Shown in pieces: positions 21,601 to 26,303 of a stretch of 26,403 nt of DNA. Position 1 is the first letter of the stretch. Each line of letters opens with the position of its first letter. The notes under the pieces are model-generated. The model worked only from the letters and a program-made list of their open reading frames with translations. It did not search any database and was not told where the DNA came from. Source of the stretch: Ophiothrix spiculata (Eukaryota > Echinodermata > Ophiuroidea > Amphilepidida > Ophiotrichidae); assembly GCA_000969725.1 (NCBI GenBank), contig JXSR01S046668.1; one strand, given 5' to 3'. The position numbers and the translations under genes were made by a program.

Positions 21601-23353
21601 CAAAAGAATTTTACCAGAATCTTCAGATTTTTTTTCCAATTTATATAATATGTACAAATTAGGAAGTTTGGGAGAATCTACATGGTTTCTTGTTGCTTTT
21701 ATTTAGAGAATAGATTCTCATTGAATTTCAAATACTATCTGGATATTTTATACAACAAGATCAGCATCTTTCTGTTCAGTTTGTAAAGGTGAAGGTAAAA
21801 AGGATAACCCTTGAAGCAAGGAGAATTAAACTTTGTTTCTGAAACATATTGCATCATTTAATGAAGAATGAAGATTGAAACAAATAGGGTATAAATAAAT
21901 ATGCTGGCTCTCTCAAACTTTAAACTTTGCTAAAGGCTCAGATCATCCAAGACCACATATAGTCATCTGAAAAAATCCTTTTCATTCTGGGCGGGACCAA
22001 ATCATACCGTGCGTGAACAACAAACCAATCAAATCGATTATAAAGTCACACAGCAACAGAATAGACAAATCACGCAAGCTCACAAGTAATGCATGAGTTG
22101 CGTTTGAACTTTAACCTTGGCGCACCAGACGCGTAAAAATGAAAAGGCTTTTTTCAGATGTAGTATACTATAGCACTATAGTGCTTGATTAAAATTTGAC
22201 AAGAAACACAAATCACCTCAAATCTTCACTCAGTCTAAATCTAGGTGAACAATGCTTGTTTGAGAACGTAACGATTTGTTTAAGACTAGATGTTACCTAT
22301 GTAACTACAAGTTGTTCTAGCTGCCTTTGACTAAGCATTACAAAAATGTTGCTGGTACATCATACATGTGTTTAGTGCTCAATAGAAAGAGGAGGAGCAT
22401 GGTAAGGCACCCAACTCATAATCCATAGGTTTTAAGGTTCAAGCCCCACTTGTGTCAATGTATTGTGTTCTTGGCAAAGAGTCAAGATTTATGTTGGATG
22501 TCTGATAAATGTTTATATGTTGCAAAATTTACAGTGATTAGGCTGCAGCCTGCACATTTCATTGTTTTTTATTTAAGCATAAAAAGTTGTGTTCATGAAT
22601 AGAAATTCGTGAGAATCAATTCTCGCAGTGATTCTTGTAGCATCCAGATATGAGAGTCAGTTTTTCTCATTGAATTATGTAGTAATTGTAATTGTTTCAG
22701 CCAATTTTAATTCTTGCAATCCAAAACAAAATTCTTCCCTTGGTGTTTAGGGAGTTTGAAATACACAGTAATCATTGTTATTATTGTTATAAATAATAAC
22801 AATTAATATTTGAAAACAGATCTGTTTATGGGTTTTGTATGTGAAGAAAAATAAGAACAAGCTCAAAATTACTTGACTAAGACTATGGTCACAATACATC
22901 GTACGAACAGTTACGAGCAGTGTAAGTCCGTCTAGGAGGACCACGAGTAGCGAACGATGCCCTCAATGCTCGCTCAGCTCACTGCTAGTGATCCTACTAG
23001 ACAGACGTACTAAACACTGCTCGTAACTGTTCGTACGATGTATTGTGACCATAGTCTAAGCAAGCAGCCAGGGAACTTTATGGAATGAAAGCAATAATGT
23101 TTAAATGATTTACTGGAAATATCTTATCCTTTCCTTTCCAGTCACCAGAGTGAGATCCCAAGGTCACATAAGAGTATCCTTCAATATTGTCAGTAAGGAC
23201 ATGAAGAAACTTGGTTTTGATGTGATACCCGCAACATTAAGTATACCCAGCGCCGCTACAGCATCAGCGCTAGCAAATGACACTAATCCTGGGGCCTCAG
23301 CGGCGGCAGTACCTACAGCTAATGTGCCATCAACGTCTACGGAATCATCATGA
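3577..23353 (+). CDS. B9D1: B9 domain-containing protein 1 (seven-exon gene)
   Basis: Spliced CDS join(3577-3633, 9116-9184, 11142-11253, 12600-12696, 19303-19365, 21501-21568, 23142-23353) is 678 nt, or 225 residues plus TGA. All junctions are GT-AG and keep one frame. The product matches vertebrate B9D1, as I remember it, from end to end: [88 protein letters not shown] and KDMKKLGFD. The B9 (C2-like) domain covers roughly residues 7-125. B9D1 is known to act with B9D2 and MKS1 in the MKS module of the ciliary transition zone, where it limits entry of membrane proteins; it is a Meckel/Joubert syndrome gene in humans. There is no signal peptide or membrane segment. The start is supported by an in-frame TGA at 3568-3570 and by G at -3 and +4. 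Human B9D1 is about 204 residues; the extra length is a 41-residue Ala/Ser/Thr/Pro-rich C-terminal tail. The gene looks intact. Confidence 0.95.
3832..5150. mobile_element. 1.3-kb TIR transposon with 8-bp duplication
   Basis: Terminal repeats begin ACAAGGCGGTAGACACAGCC and are identical for 25 bp at both ends, then continue as GTAATAGAAT after a 7-bp indel. The flanking duplication CCAAGGTT is exact at 3824-3831 and 5151-5158. The interior holds a long AT-rich array (4568-4860) and no transposase that I can recognise, so it is non-autonomous. The superfamily is uncertain; an 8-bp duplication is compatible with hAT, P, Merlin or Mutator-like types. Confidence 0.85.
4568..4860. repeat. AATA/TAAA low-complexity array
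   Basis: Imperfect runs of (AAAT)n broken by AATTAATTAGCT(G/T) segments that themselves recur at about 4624 and 4738, implying duplication of larger units. It lies inside the transposon at 3832-5150. Confidence 0.85.
5156..5173 (+). repeat. (GGTT)n microsatellite
   Basis: Four GGTT units directly after the CCAAGGTT duplication and just before family A copy 2. Confidence 0.7.
5183..5657 (+). mobile_element. Family A element copy 2, with 8-bp target duplication
   Basis: Near-identical to 2251-2710 over its length. Flanked by exact GTGTAGAC at 5175-5182 and 5658-5665, a different target from copy 1, which fixes the element ends independently. A perfect 11-bp stem with a 4-nt loop, TGGCTGTGGTA/TACCACAGCCA, lies at 5618-5643; copy 1 has lost half of it. 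Short open frames across both copies do not agree with each other and are not genes. Confidence 0.9.
5666..7100. other. Intron 1 sequence without recognised gene
   Basis: AT-rich. Contains ACAATATAAT short tandem units at about 6096-6120 and an inverted pair CACGATCTGA/TCAGATCGTG at 6549-6595, with the same CACGATCTGA again at about 7162. Open frames are under 90 codons and none resembles a known protein. Confidence 0.4.
7305..7487 (+). pseudogene. LINE reverse-transcriptase C-terminal remnant
   Basis: The translation contains [18 protein letters not shown], then [20 protein letters not shown]. This matches the thumb region after the reverse transcriptase in CR1/L2/Jockey-group non-LTR elements (typically VRPxLEYAxxVWNP and IExVQRRAARF). 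The conserved stretch runs about 7351-7485. Upstream RT motifs are missing, so this is a short dead fragment on the same strand as B9D1. Confidence 0.75.
7552..7578. repeat. GC-rich inverted repeat CGCGGGCG/CGCCCGCG
   Basis: An 8-bp perfect inverted pair (7552-7559 and 7571-7578) forming a small CpG-rich hairpin, with an extra CGGGCG inside, in otherwise AT-rich DNA between two LINE pieces. Its role is unknown. Confidence 0.5.
8040..8246 (+). mobile_element. LINE 3' tail with (AAATC)n end
   Basis: T-rich sequence following AAGGACCCCAATGGAAATAAG and ending in AATAAAATCAAATCAAATC-type repeats at about 8229-8250. LINEs of the CR1/L2/Jockey group commonly end this way in short tandem repeats. 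It probably belongs with the RT remnant at 7305-7487 on the same strand, with unrelated sequence at about 7500-8000 between them. Confidence 0.55.
8247..9115. other. 3' end of intron 1, no recognised element
   Basis: Contains a (GA)n run at about 8777-8795 and a small palindrome, CTTCGTCACGAAG, at 8530-8542. The last 30 bases are the T-rich tract of the exon 2 acceptor. Confidence 0.4.
9116..9184 (+). CDS. B9D1: B9D1 coding exon 2
   Basis: Encodes residues 20-42 ([20 protein letters not shown] then ITS) in phase 0-0. The acceptor is a T-rich tract ending TTTTCAG and the donor is GTAAGT. It contains the FPE(Y/F)DDLY motif typical of B9D1. A long-TIR transposon begins only 18 nt after the exon end. 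Confidence 0.93.
9203..10248. mobile_element. Long-TIR DNA transposon with TA duplication
   Basis: Outer ends agree for about 30 bp: TACAGGATGAGTCAAAATAA at the left and the complement of the right, TACAGGGTGAGTCAAATTAA. Similarity continues inward for about 200 bp (AGCTTTCATGA, AAAGTTA(T/C)AGC, AGGTACCCAATTTTGAA), giving arms of about 9203-9412 and 10046-10248. It is flanked by TA at 9201-9202 and 10249-10250, a Tc1/mariner-type target. The centre carries a decayed reading frame on the - strand (see 9592-9801). Confidence 0.85.
9592..9801 (-). pseudogene. Possible transposase N-terminal remnant
   Basis: In the middle of the long-TIR element, one - strand frame reads [20 protein letters not shown], then a stop after QSPQAI, then [20 protein letters not shown]. 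The spacing recalls a helix-turn-helix transposase start, but the match is too weak to name a family. The single internal stop and short length mark it as non-functional. Confidence 0.2.
10251..11141. other. Rest of intron 2, no recognised element
   Basis: AT-rich, with a (GA)n run at about 10653-10678. I found no TIR pair and no exon-like reading frame. It ends in the exon 3 polypyrimidine tract. Confidence 0.4.
11142..11253 (+). CDS. B9D1: B9D1 coding exon 3
   Basis: Encodes [15 protein letters not shown], then [18 protein letters not shown] and the first base of a Trp codon (residues 43-80). The acceptor is CATTCCAG and the donor GTAAGT. The Trp codon is completed by the first two bases of exon 4, giving the conserved NPYGWP motif. 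Confidence 0.94.
11277..12360. repeat. Possible older inverted/direct repeats around the intron 3 element
   Basis: GAGATACCAGACT at about 11286 recurs inverted as AGTCTGGTATCTTCTC at about 11996-12011, flanking the insertion at 11451-11827. In addition, about 12055-12108 and 12268-12320 are loosely similar in direct orientation (ATCTCxCxGGAAAT...TGCC/TTGGTTCCC). A poly-C run lies at 12315-12328. This could be an older transposon that hosted the younger one. Confidence 0.35.
11451..11827. mobile_element. Inverted-repeat element CAGAGG...CCTCTG, 8-9 bp duplication
   Basis: TIRs of about 25 bp: the left starts CAGAGGTTGATTTAAGCCCT, and the right complement starts CAGAGGGTGATTTAAGCCCT. Direct repeats GAGACAAAC lie at 11442-11450 and 11828-11836. 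With symmetrical ends the duplication is 9 bp; an 8-bp reading shifts one end by a base. hAT or Mutator-like types are possible. No coding capacity: the 62-codon frame at 11524 resembles nothing known. Confidence 0.8.
12600..12696 (+). CDS. B9D1: B9D1 coding exon 4
   Basis: Encodes [20 protein letters not shown] then [11 protein letters not shown] (residues 80-112), the core B9 segment. The acceptor is TCATTTCAG. The donor AG|GTACCG is weak (C at +4, C at +5) because a TA-target transposon begins at 12700, inside the splice site. The frame to exon 5 is kept only by this donor: AG plus A makes the Arg of the conserved GRHxRTIP motif. Confidence 0.92.
12700..13460. mobile_element. TA-target transposon inserted in the exon 4 splice donor
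   Basis: TIRs of about 27 bp: the left starts CCGTAAACCGGGGTGACTTT and the complement of the right starts CCGTAAACTGGGGTGACTTT, each followed by GAACGC. It is flanked by TA at 12698-12699 and 13461-13462. The GGGGTGACTTTGAA motif is repeated at 12727 and about 13079, as subterminal binding-site-like copies. It is non-autonomous, with no transposase frame. The left TA is also bases +2 and +3 of the exon 4 donor. Confidence 0.88.
12945..12958. promoter_or_regulatory. Perfect X-box-like palindrome (RFX motif)
   Basis: GTTACCATGGTAAC is a perfect 14-bp palindrome that fits the RFX consensus GTTNCCATGGNAAC (two GTTRCC half-sites). RFX factors are known regulators of ciliary genes, and B9-family genes are known RFX/DAF-19 targets in nematodes. 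Here the site is intronic and inside a transposon, so function in B9D1 is only a possibility. Confidence 0.45.
13502..13951. mobile_element. TIR element with internal 29-bp array
   Basis: The left end GAAGAGTTTGTTTCCAAAAG and the complement of the right end share about 37 bp with one difference, continuing (A/G)GCCTAAATCCACTTTT. Flanking AAAT at 13498-13501 and 13952-13955 may be a 4-bp duplication, though the AT-rich context makes chance possible. The TIR core is repeated internally in direct orientation at 13656-13742. No coding capacity. Confidence 0.78.
13656..13742 (+). repeat. Three tandem 29-bp units
   Basis: Units at 13656-13684, 13685-13713 and 13714-13742. The last two are identical, and all contain TTTCCAAAAGGGCCTAAATC, the core of the element's own terminal repeat. 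Confidence 0.9.
14142..14487 (+). mobile_element. Family B MITE copy 2 (Tc1/mariner-like)
   Basis: 346 bp. Ends TTCTGTCGGATGCA and TGCATCCAACAGAA, flanked by TA at 14140-14141 and 14488-14489. It matches family B copies 1 and 3 across its whole length, including CCTCAATTGACCAATCAGAA near the right end. No coding capacity. Confidence 0.88.
14698..14919. mobile_element. Small TA-flanked MITE
   Basis: 222 bp. The left TIR TACTTTGATCAACACTAAAT and the complement of the right TIR TACTTTGATCAACACCAAAA agree in 24 of the first 26 positions, ending AGGCGG. Flanked by TA at 14696-14697 and 14920-14921, so Tc1/mariner-like. The interior is relatively GC-rich, with GCGCGCTGCGTC at about 14816. Confidence 0.8.
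16003..16283. mobile_element. MITE with TAA duplication and poly-G tracts
   Basis: 281 bp. TIRs GGGACCGTTCATAAACACTT and complement GGTACAGTTCACAAACACTT, both followed by GTAAGGGG. TAA at 16000-16002 and 16284-16286 suggests a PIF/Harbinger-type insertion. G runs of 7-10 at 16025, 16080 and 16179 create proline-rich - strand reading frames that are not genes. Confidence 0.8.
16777..17412 (+). pseudogene. LINE C-terminal fragment with 3' end
   Basis: Frame at 16777-16890 reads [20 protein letters not shown], then [17 protein letters not shown] and a stop. A second stretch at 17023-17208 reads [20 protein letters not shown], then [25 protein letters not shown] and a stop. These are the thumb and terminal motifs after the RT in CR1/L2/Jockey-group LINEs. 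The two stretches are in different frames with stops between, so it is dead. It ends in (AAAG)n at about 17397-17412, a plausible LINE tail. It lies on the same strand as B9D1, in intron 4. Confidence 0.78.
17413..18600. other. Interior of the 3.6-kb structure, no gene recognised
   Basis: AT-rich. The frames at 17525-17761 (78 codons) and 17790-18023 (77 codons) are on the + strand but show no motif I can name; they may be decayed element coding sequence or chance. ATTTATGCTAATTTATGCAT at about 18406 is a short direct repeat. Confidence 0.35.
18747..19302. other. End of intron 4
   Basis: Contains a short direct duplication: GGACATTTCTTTAAACTA at about 19021-19038 and again at about 19056-19073. 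No exon or TIR element seen. It ends in the exon 5 acceptor. Confidence 0.45.
19303..19365 (+). CDS. B9D1: B9D1 coding exon 5
   Basis: Encodes [20 protein letters not shown] with split Arg and Ser codons at the two edges (residues 112-133). The acceptor is CTATTTCAG and the donor GTAATC. It follows the longest intron, about 6.6 kb, which is full of transposable elements. Confidence 0.93.
19446..19789 (+). mobile_element. Family B MITE copy 3 (Tc1/mariner-like)
   Basis: 344 bp. Ends TTCTGTCGGACGCA and TGCGTCCAACAGAA, flanked by TA at 19444-19445 and 19790-19791. It starts about 80 nt after exon 5. Same orientation as copy 2, opposite to copy 1. The 116-codon + strand frame and the 90-codon - strand frame across it are incidental. 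Confidence 0.9.
20067..20241. mobile_element. Pogo/Tigger-like MITE
   Basis: 175 bp. Ends CAGTGGAACCTCT and AGAGGTTCCACTG are exact inverted repeats, flanked by TA at 20065-20066 and 20242-20243. The CAGT(G/C)GAACCTC end is characteristic of pogo/Tigger elements of the Tc1/mariner superfamily. GTGTTAT is repeated inside. Confidence 0.85.
20616..21043. mobile_element. Inverted-repeat element GTGGTGCTCTGGC
   Basis: TIR GTGGTGCTCTGGCAAAATGA at the left is exactly complementary to the right end, and the match continues GCG(G/C)AAA (about 26 of 27). I could not find a convincing target duplication, so the family is unassigned. No coding capacity. Confidence 0.72.
21269..21384 (-). mobile_element. 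ATTCGTGAAYG-TIR MITE copy 1
   Basis: 116 bp. Ends ATTCGTGAATGCGTT and AACACGTTCACGAAT, flanked by TA at 21267-21268 and 21385-21386. Its complement resembles 23511-23707 (CACCTTGAAAATGT(A/T)CGC and TGGGA(G/T)AC blocks). It lies 116 nt before exon 6. Confidence 0.75.
21501..21568 (+). CDS. B9D1: B9D1 coding exon 6
   Basis: Encodes [20 protein letters not shown] then RE, residues 133-156 with split codons at both ends. The acceptor is TTTTCTCAG and the donor GTATGT. The FxSW(F/L)MGRRPE block and the [15 protein letters not shown] block that begins here are diagnostic for B9D1 rather than B9D2 or MKS1. Confidence 0.94.
21964..22160. mobile_element. Inverted-repeat element CATCTGAAAAAA
   Basis: The left end CATCTGAAAAAATCCTTTTC and the complement of the right, CATCTGAAAAAAGCCTTTTC, agree at 19 of 20. 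The target duplication is not clear (TATAGT before, TAGTAT after). It is followed at 22172-22185 by a perfect palindrome, AGCACTATAGTGCT. Confidence 0.65.
22388..22560 (+). mobile_element. tRNA-derived SINE
   Basis: A polymerase III-like promoter: a box A-like TGGTAAGGCAC at 22400-22410 and box B GGTTCAAGCCC at 22436-22446, with tRNA-like spacing, then a body with TTGTGTTCTTGGCAAAG, reminiscent of the TGTCCTTGGGCAAG segment of animal SINEs. The tRNA fold looks degenerate, so it is not a tRNA gene. The 3' end is uncertain. Confidence 0.6.
22881..23056. mobile_element. Foldback (nearly full palindrome) MITE
   Basis: 176 bp. Perfect 43-bp arms start GACTATGGTCACAATACATC and include GTACGAACAGTTACGAGCAG. 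Further in, the complementarity continues imperfectly (GTCTAG-AGGA-CAC-AG) towards the centre at about 22968, so almost the whole element folds on itself. TAA at 22878-22880 and 23057-23059 is the likely duplication. It ends 85 nt before exon 7. Confidence 0.88.
23142..23353 (+). CDS. B9D1: B9D1 terminal coding exon 7
   Basis: Encodes [20 protein letters not shown] then KKLGFDV, followed by a tail of about 41 residues rich in Ala, Ser, Thr, Pro and Asn, ending STESS and TGA at 23351-23353. The acceptor is CCTTTCCAG. The tail is low-complexity and has no match to vertebrate B9D1 that I recall, so it is probably disordered. I found no convincing AATAAA close downstream, so the 3' UTR end is unplaced. 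Confidence 0.93.
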
Positions 23354-23510
23354 TGCACTGTGTCATTTCTAGATCAGTATTATAAAAACAGCATCACCTT
23401 GAGCAAAGACCATCATTTTGGAGCTAGTTCTCTATCTGAGGGTATTCATGAATACATGCATGATGAATGACTCCATAATGGATCACGATTGCTATTTATT
23501 TATGGTGGTA
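23354..23510 (+). other. B9D1: Probable start of B9D1 3' UTR
   Basis: Placed by position after the TGA. There is no AATAAA here. It runs into the MITE at 23511; if the 3' UTR is longer than about 160 nt it contains that element. Confidence 0.35.
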
Positions 23511-23707
23511 ATTCGTGAACGCGTACTCAAAGGCGGGAGTTTAGACATGGACCGTCACCACCTTGAAAATGTTCGCGTGGGATACTGTTGCGTGAATACA
23601 ACCACCTCAGAGTTCAGGAAGTGAGTCTAGACACAGACCGTCACCACCTTGAAAATTTTTGCTTGGGAGACTGCTGCATGAACGCAACCATCTCGGCGTT
23701 CAGGAAT
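23511..23707 (+). mobile_element. ATTCGTGAAYG-TIR MITE copy 2 with internal duplication
   Basis: Left end ATTCGTGAACGCG; right end CGTTCAGGAAT, one substitution from the perfect complement. Flanked by TA at 23509-23510 and 23708-23709. Inside, about 23532-23621 and 23622-23707 are a head-to-tail duplication of roughly 88 bp (both with GACCGTCACCACCTTGAAAA and GTTCAGGAA). Same family as 21269-21384 in the other orientation. Confidence 0.75.
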
Positions 23708-23709
23708 TA

Positions 23710-25040
23710 AATCCATGAACAATAGGGGAAGACATCTGCCCAGCTACAGTGTGCATAAACCTAAAGTGTAATGCTGTGCCATATATAATGATGGTATTAA
23801 CACTAGTTGTAAGTTTATTTTCACCACAATTCATGGATTCCATGGATTCTTTTCACTGCAGTAAAGATATATGACATATGTCCGCTTAGGACAGTAGCGA
23901 TTCATTCCTTAGCATTTATCAATCCAGGCTGTGTTTATAACTCGTTCAATGCCTATGTATCGGCAGGTAATTCGAAATAGAATAATTAATCATGGTCATG
24001 ACTATTGTTTCACATTCTCTTAAGGTTTCTGCGAGTATGGCTGCTATTTCTGAATTTGGATACTCTTTATCGTAGCGATGGGATAACTTTCTATAACCAG
24101 TCAAACAGTACTGTGTTAATTAATTACTTGAATAATTACTACCAAATTACTGAAATATCTACAACTGTACAGAATGCAGTGTTCACCTAAGTGACCATAA
24201 GGAATTTTCCATTTGTAACTTATCTCCTCCCAAAGGGAGTGTGAAAAAAACTTGTTTTTGCCTGGTTTTAAAACAGCAACCTCTCGCTTCTCACATCGTG
24301 TGATAAACCATTAAATTTCAAACAAAAATCAGGAAATTTGCACCAAATTAGCGTAAATTTTCGGGGGGAAAAAATCAATTTTTGTATAAATTTGACTCAA
24401 AGTTTAGTGAATTTGGTATATGGATGGGTCCCTTTTTCTTAAAAATTGGTATATACATGGATGGTACTTCAAATTTCCCAGCGGAACACCCCTACCAAAA
24501 CCAAACTTGAGTACCCCCACCCCCAATGTGGATTGCAGAGTCTATGTACATACAGTTCAAAAGAAATAAGTCCCCCCCTAAAGAATATTGATTTTTCTAG
24601 AAGTCATTTTGGCCCTTTCAATTTTTTTCCAAGCTGTAAAATGTAGGCTGGAATGATACGAATTCAGTGTGCCAAAAAGTTTCTCACAACACGTGTAACA
24701 TTTTTCTTGAAAAGTCAGTATTTATGAAATTTCATGGCGAATCAAAAGTTGTAATTTTTTCTGTATATGAATATGAAAAATTGATGAATTTTGAAATGTA
24801 TGGAAAACTTTTAACTCTGCTTTGGAGTAAACATTATTCAAATGTTTATTACCTTTGTGAATGAAAGAGTAAAGAACTTGTTCACGATTGAATGAACATC
24901 AGATAAGTGTAGATGAAAATTTTAAAACGTCTTTAATTGCCATAGAAATCTCAGTTATTGATGGTGGCTTAAACGAAGCAAAACGATACACTAAGGAGTT
25001 TTCCATTTCTTCAAAATCAAGATGATAAGGAAGCAGTGAA
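23710..25040. other. Downstream flank without recognised gene
   Basis: AT-rich. GGTATAT(GG/ACAT)GGATGG is repeated at about 24415 and 24448, beside poly-C and poly-G tracts (24364, 24513, 24571), which looks like a fragment of a dispersed repeat. Short open frames at 24005-24864 resemble nothing known. Confidence 0.35.
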
Positions 25041-25043
25041 ACA

Positions 25044-25559
25044 CTAATTTTCTTGATTGACTTTCATTAATGTTTTTTTTGCCGCGGCGGGACACATATA
25101 GGGTATGGGGCTGCTAGCGTATCTCTCTGTGCGAGCCTTTGGGATTGAGAGAAGGTGGGTGTTACGTAATGCTTTGCCACTATCTTCTACTCTCGTATTT
25201 GGCACCCAGCTGCGGAATGCAGGAGTCTTCATAAGCTTATTAATGAACTGGAGACATATTTGGTCATTTCGAGATCTTAGCATGACAAGTTGGCAACGTT
25301 CAAGAGCATCTTGGTATGAAGTGTATTTAGTTCCTGACATAATTCTGCAAGCTCTCTTTTGTATACGCTCAAGAGCCAGATGTTGTTTCTCTGAAAGCCC
25401 AGGATGCCATGCTGGAACAGCATATTTGGTGAGTGGTCTTATAAACCCAATGTAAATTGTTTTAAGATCTTGAATTGACATACCAAAACGTTTCAAAGTT
25501 GTTAGCATAAATAGTCGCCCACTGGCCTTCTTCGTAATGTCCGAATAATGAATGTTCAC
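25044..25559 (-). pseudogene. 5'-truncated LINE, reverse-transcriptase C-terminal part
   Basis: A 171-codon open frame reads KKASGRLFMLTTLKRFGMS, then FIRPLTKYAVPAWHPGLSEK, LALERIQKRACRIMSG, a YxxALERCQLVMLRSRNDQIC block, and RTERYASSPIPYMCPAA near the end. This is the thumb and C-terminal extension of a CR1/L2/Jockey-group non-LTR RT (typical RPxLEYAxPVWxP and LExIQxRAxRII). The endonuclease and the catalytic FADD region are absent: the element is cut off near 25559. The frame is intact, so the insertion is fairly young. Its 3' UTR should lie below 25044. Confidence 0.85.
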
Positions 25560-25611
25560 TCAAAGTTATTTTGAATTGTAAGTGTACAGGAGCTATATGG
25601 AGGCCACCTAA

Positions 25612-25962
25612 GGCCTAAAAGAAATTGTTTGATTGGCGTAACCCGACCGACCCTAACTTTACCACCGACCCTAGATATTTTTATTTTTTTGAGCATGGTA
25701 AAAAACCTCCAAATCCCAAATTTGATGGGAATCAATTCATGGGAGCCCAAGATATGGCTTGCAGGACATTCAAAATGACAAATAAAAGATGTGTTACAGA
25801 AAAGGTGAAGATGTTTTTTATATGTGCCATATATTTTGTGTTCTTGTATGTGAAACATAGCCTTAGAAAATAAAAATAAAATATTTTTAAAAAAAATCCG
25901 ACCTACCTACCCTATTTTTTTTTTCTATGTTACGCCAATCAAATAATTTTTTTTTTTTGGCC
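25612..25962. mobile_element. MITE with TAA duplication (GATTGGCGTAAC TIR)
   Basis: The left TIR begins GGCCTAAAAGAAATTGTTTG, then ATTGGCGTAAC; the complement of the right begins GGCC followed by A-rich sequence, then TTATTTGATTGGCGTAAC. Flanked by TAA at 25609-25611 and 25963-25965, as in Harbinger-type elements. Subterminal CCGACCGACCC and CCGACCTACCTACCC differ between the ends. The open frames across it are not genes. Confidence 0.75.
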
Positions 25963-26119
25963 TAAGGTATGCGCGGATGTACTACCCAAAACCAGTTTGG
26001 CACAATATTCTGAAACACATAGTGATCATGAAAAAATAATGTTAAAATGATGGCAAGAGGCTGCATTTACGGGAAGTTTGGTATGGACGGTGAGATATCA
26101 CATTTTATAGGCCTAAGGC

Positions 26120-26295
26120 CAGGGGTTCTCAACTAGTTTTTACAATGCACCACATAAATGAAAAAATTGTAGGCTAAAATGCCACATGCATCCGTTTTTC
26201 AATGTATTTCTTTGTTTTTTGAGAGAGTCAAAGTGCCAATCTATAATAGTCAAAACATCAAATTTGGTGTGTGTGCCGCTAGTTGAGAATCCCTG
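26120..26295. mobile_element. hAT-Charlie-like MITE
   Basis: 176 bp. Ends CAGGGGTTCTCAACTAG and CTAGTTGAGAATCCCTG; CAGGGGTTCTCAA is the classic hAT (Charlie-type) terminus. The flanking 8-mers CCTAAGGC (26112-26119) and CCCTAGGC (26296-26303) match at 6 of 8, consistent with an aged 8-bp duplication. Confidence 0.82.
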
Positions 26296-26303
26296 CCCTA
26301 GGC

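Noticed and set aside
22400-22470. A functional tRNA gene
   Set aside because: Only box A/B-like motifs are present; I could not pair a full cloverleaf, and a SINE-like body follows.
23105-23141. Upstream Met codon giving an 82-codon open frame into exon 7
   Set aside because: This stretch is the polypyrimidine tract and acceptor of intron 6; protein similarity begins exactly after the AG at 23140-23141.
23164-23358. Antisense open frame opposite exon 7
   Set aside because: A shadow of the Ala/Ser-rich tail; no independent support.
23418-23624. 68-codon + strand open frame downstream of B9D1
   Set aside because: It lies mostly in the duplicated MITE and does not resemble a protein family.
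24310-24315. ATTAAA as the B9D1 polyadenylation signal
   Set aside because: Nearly 1 kb after the stop, in AT-rich sequence, with no GT-rich element after it; it cannot be supported from sequence alone.
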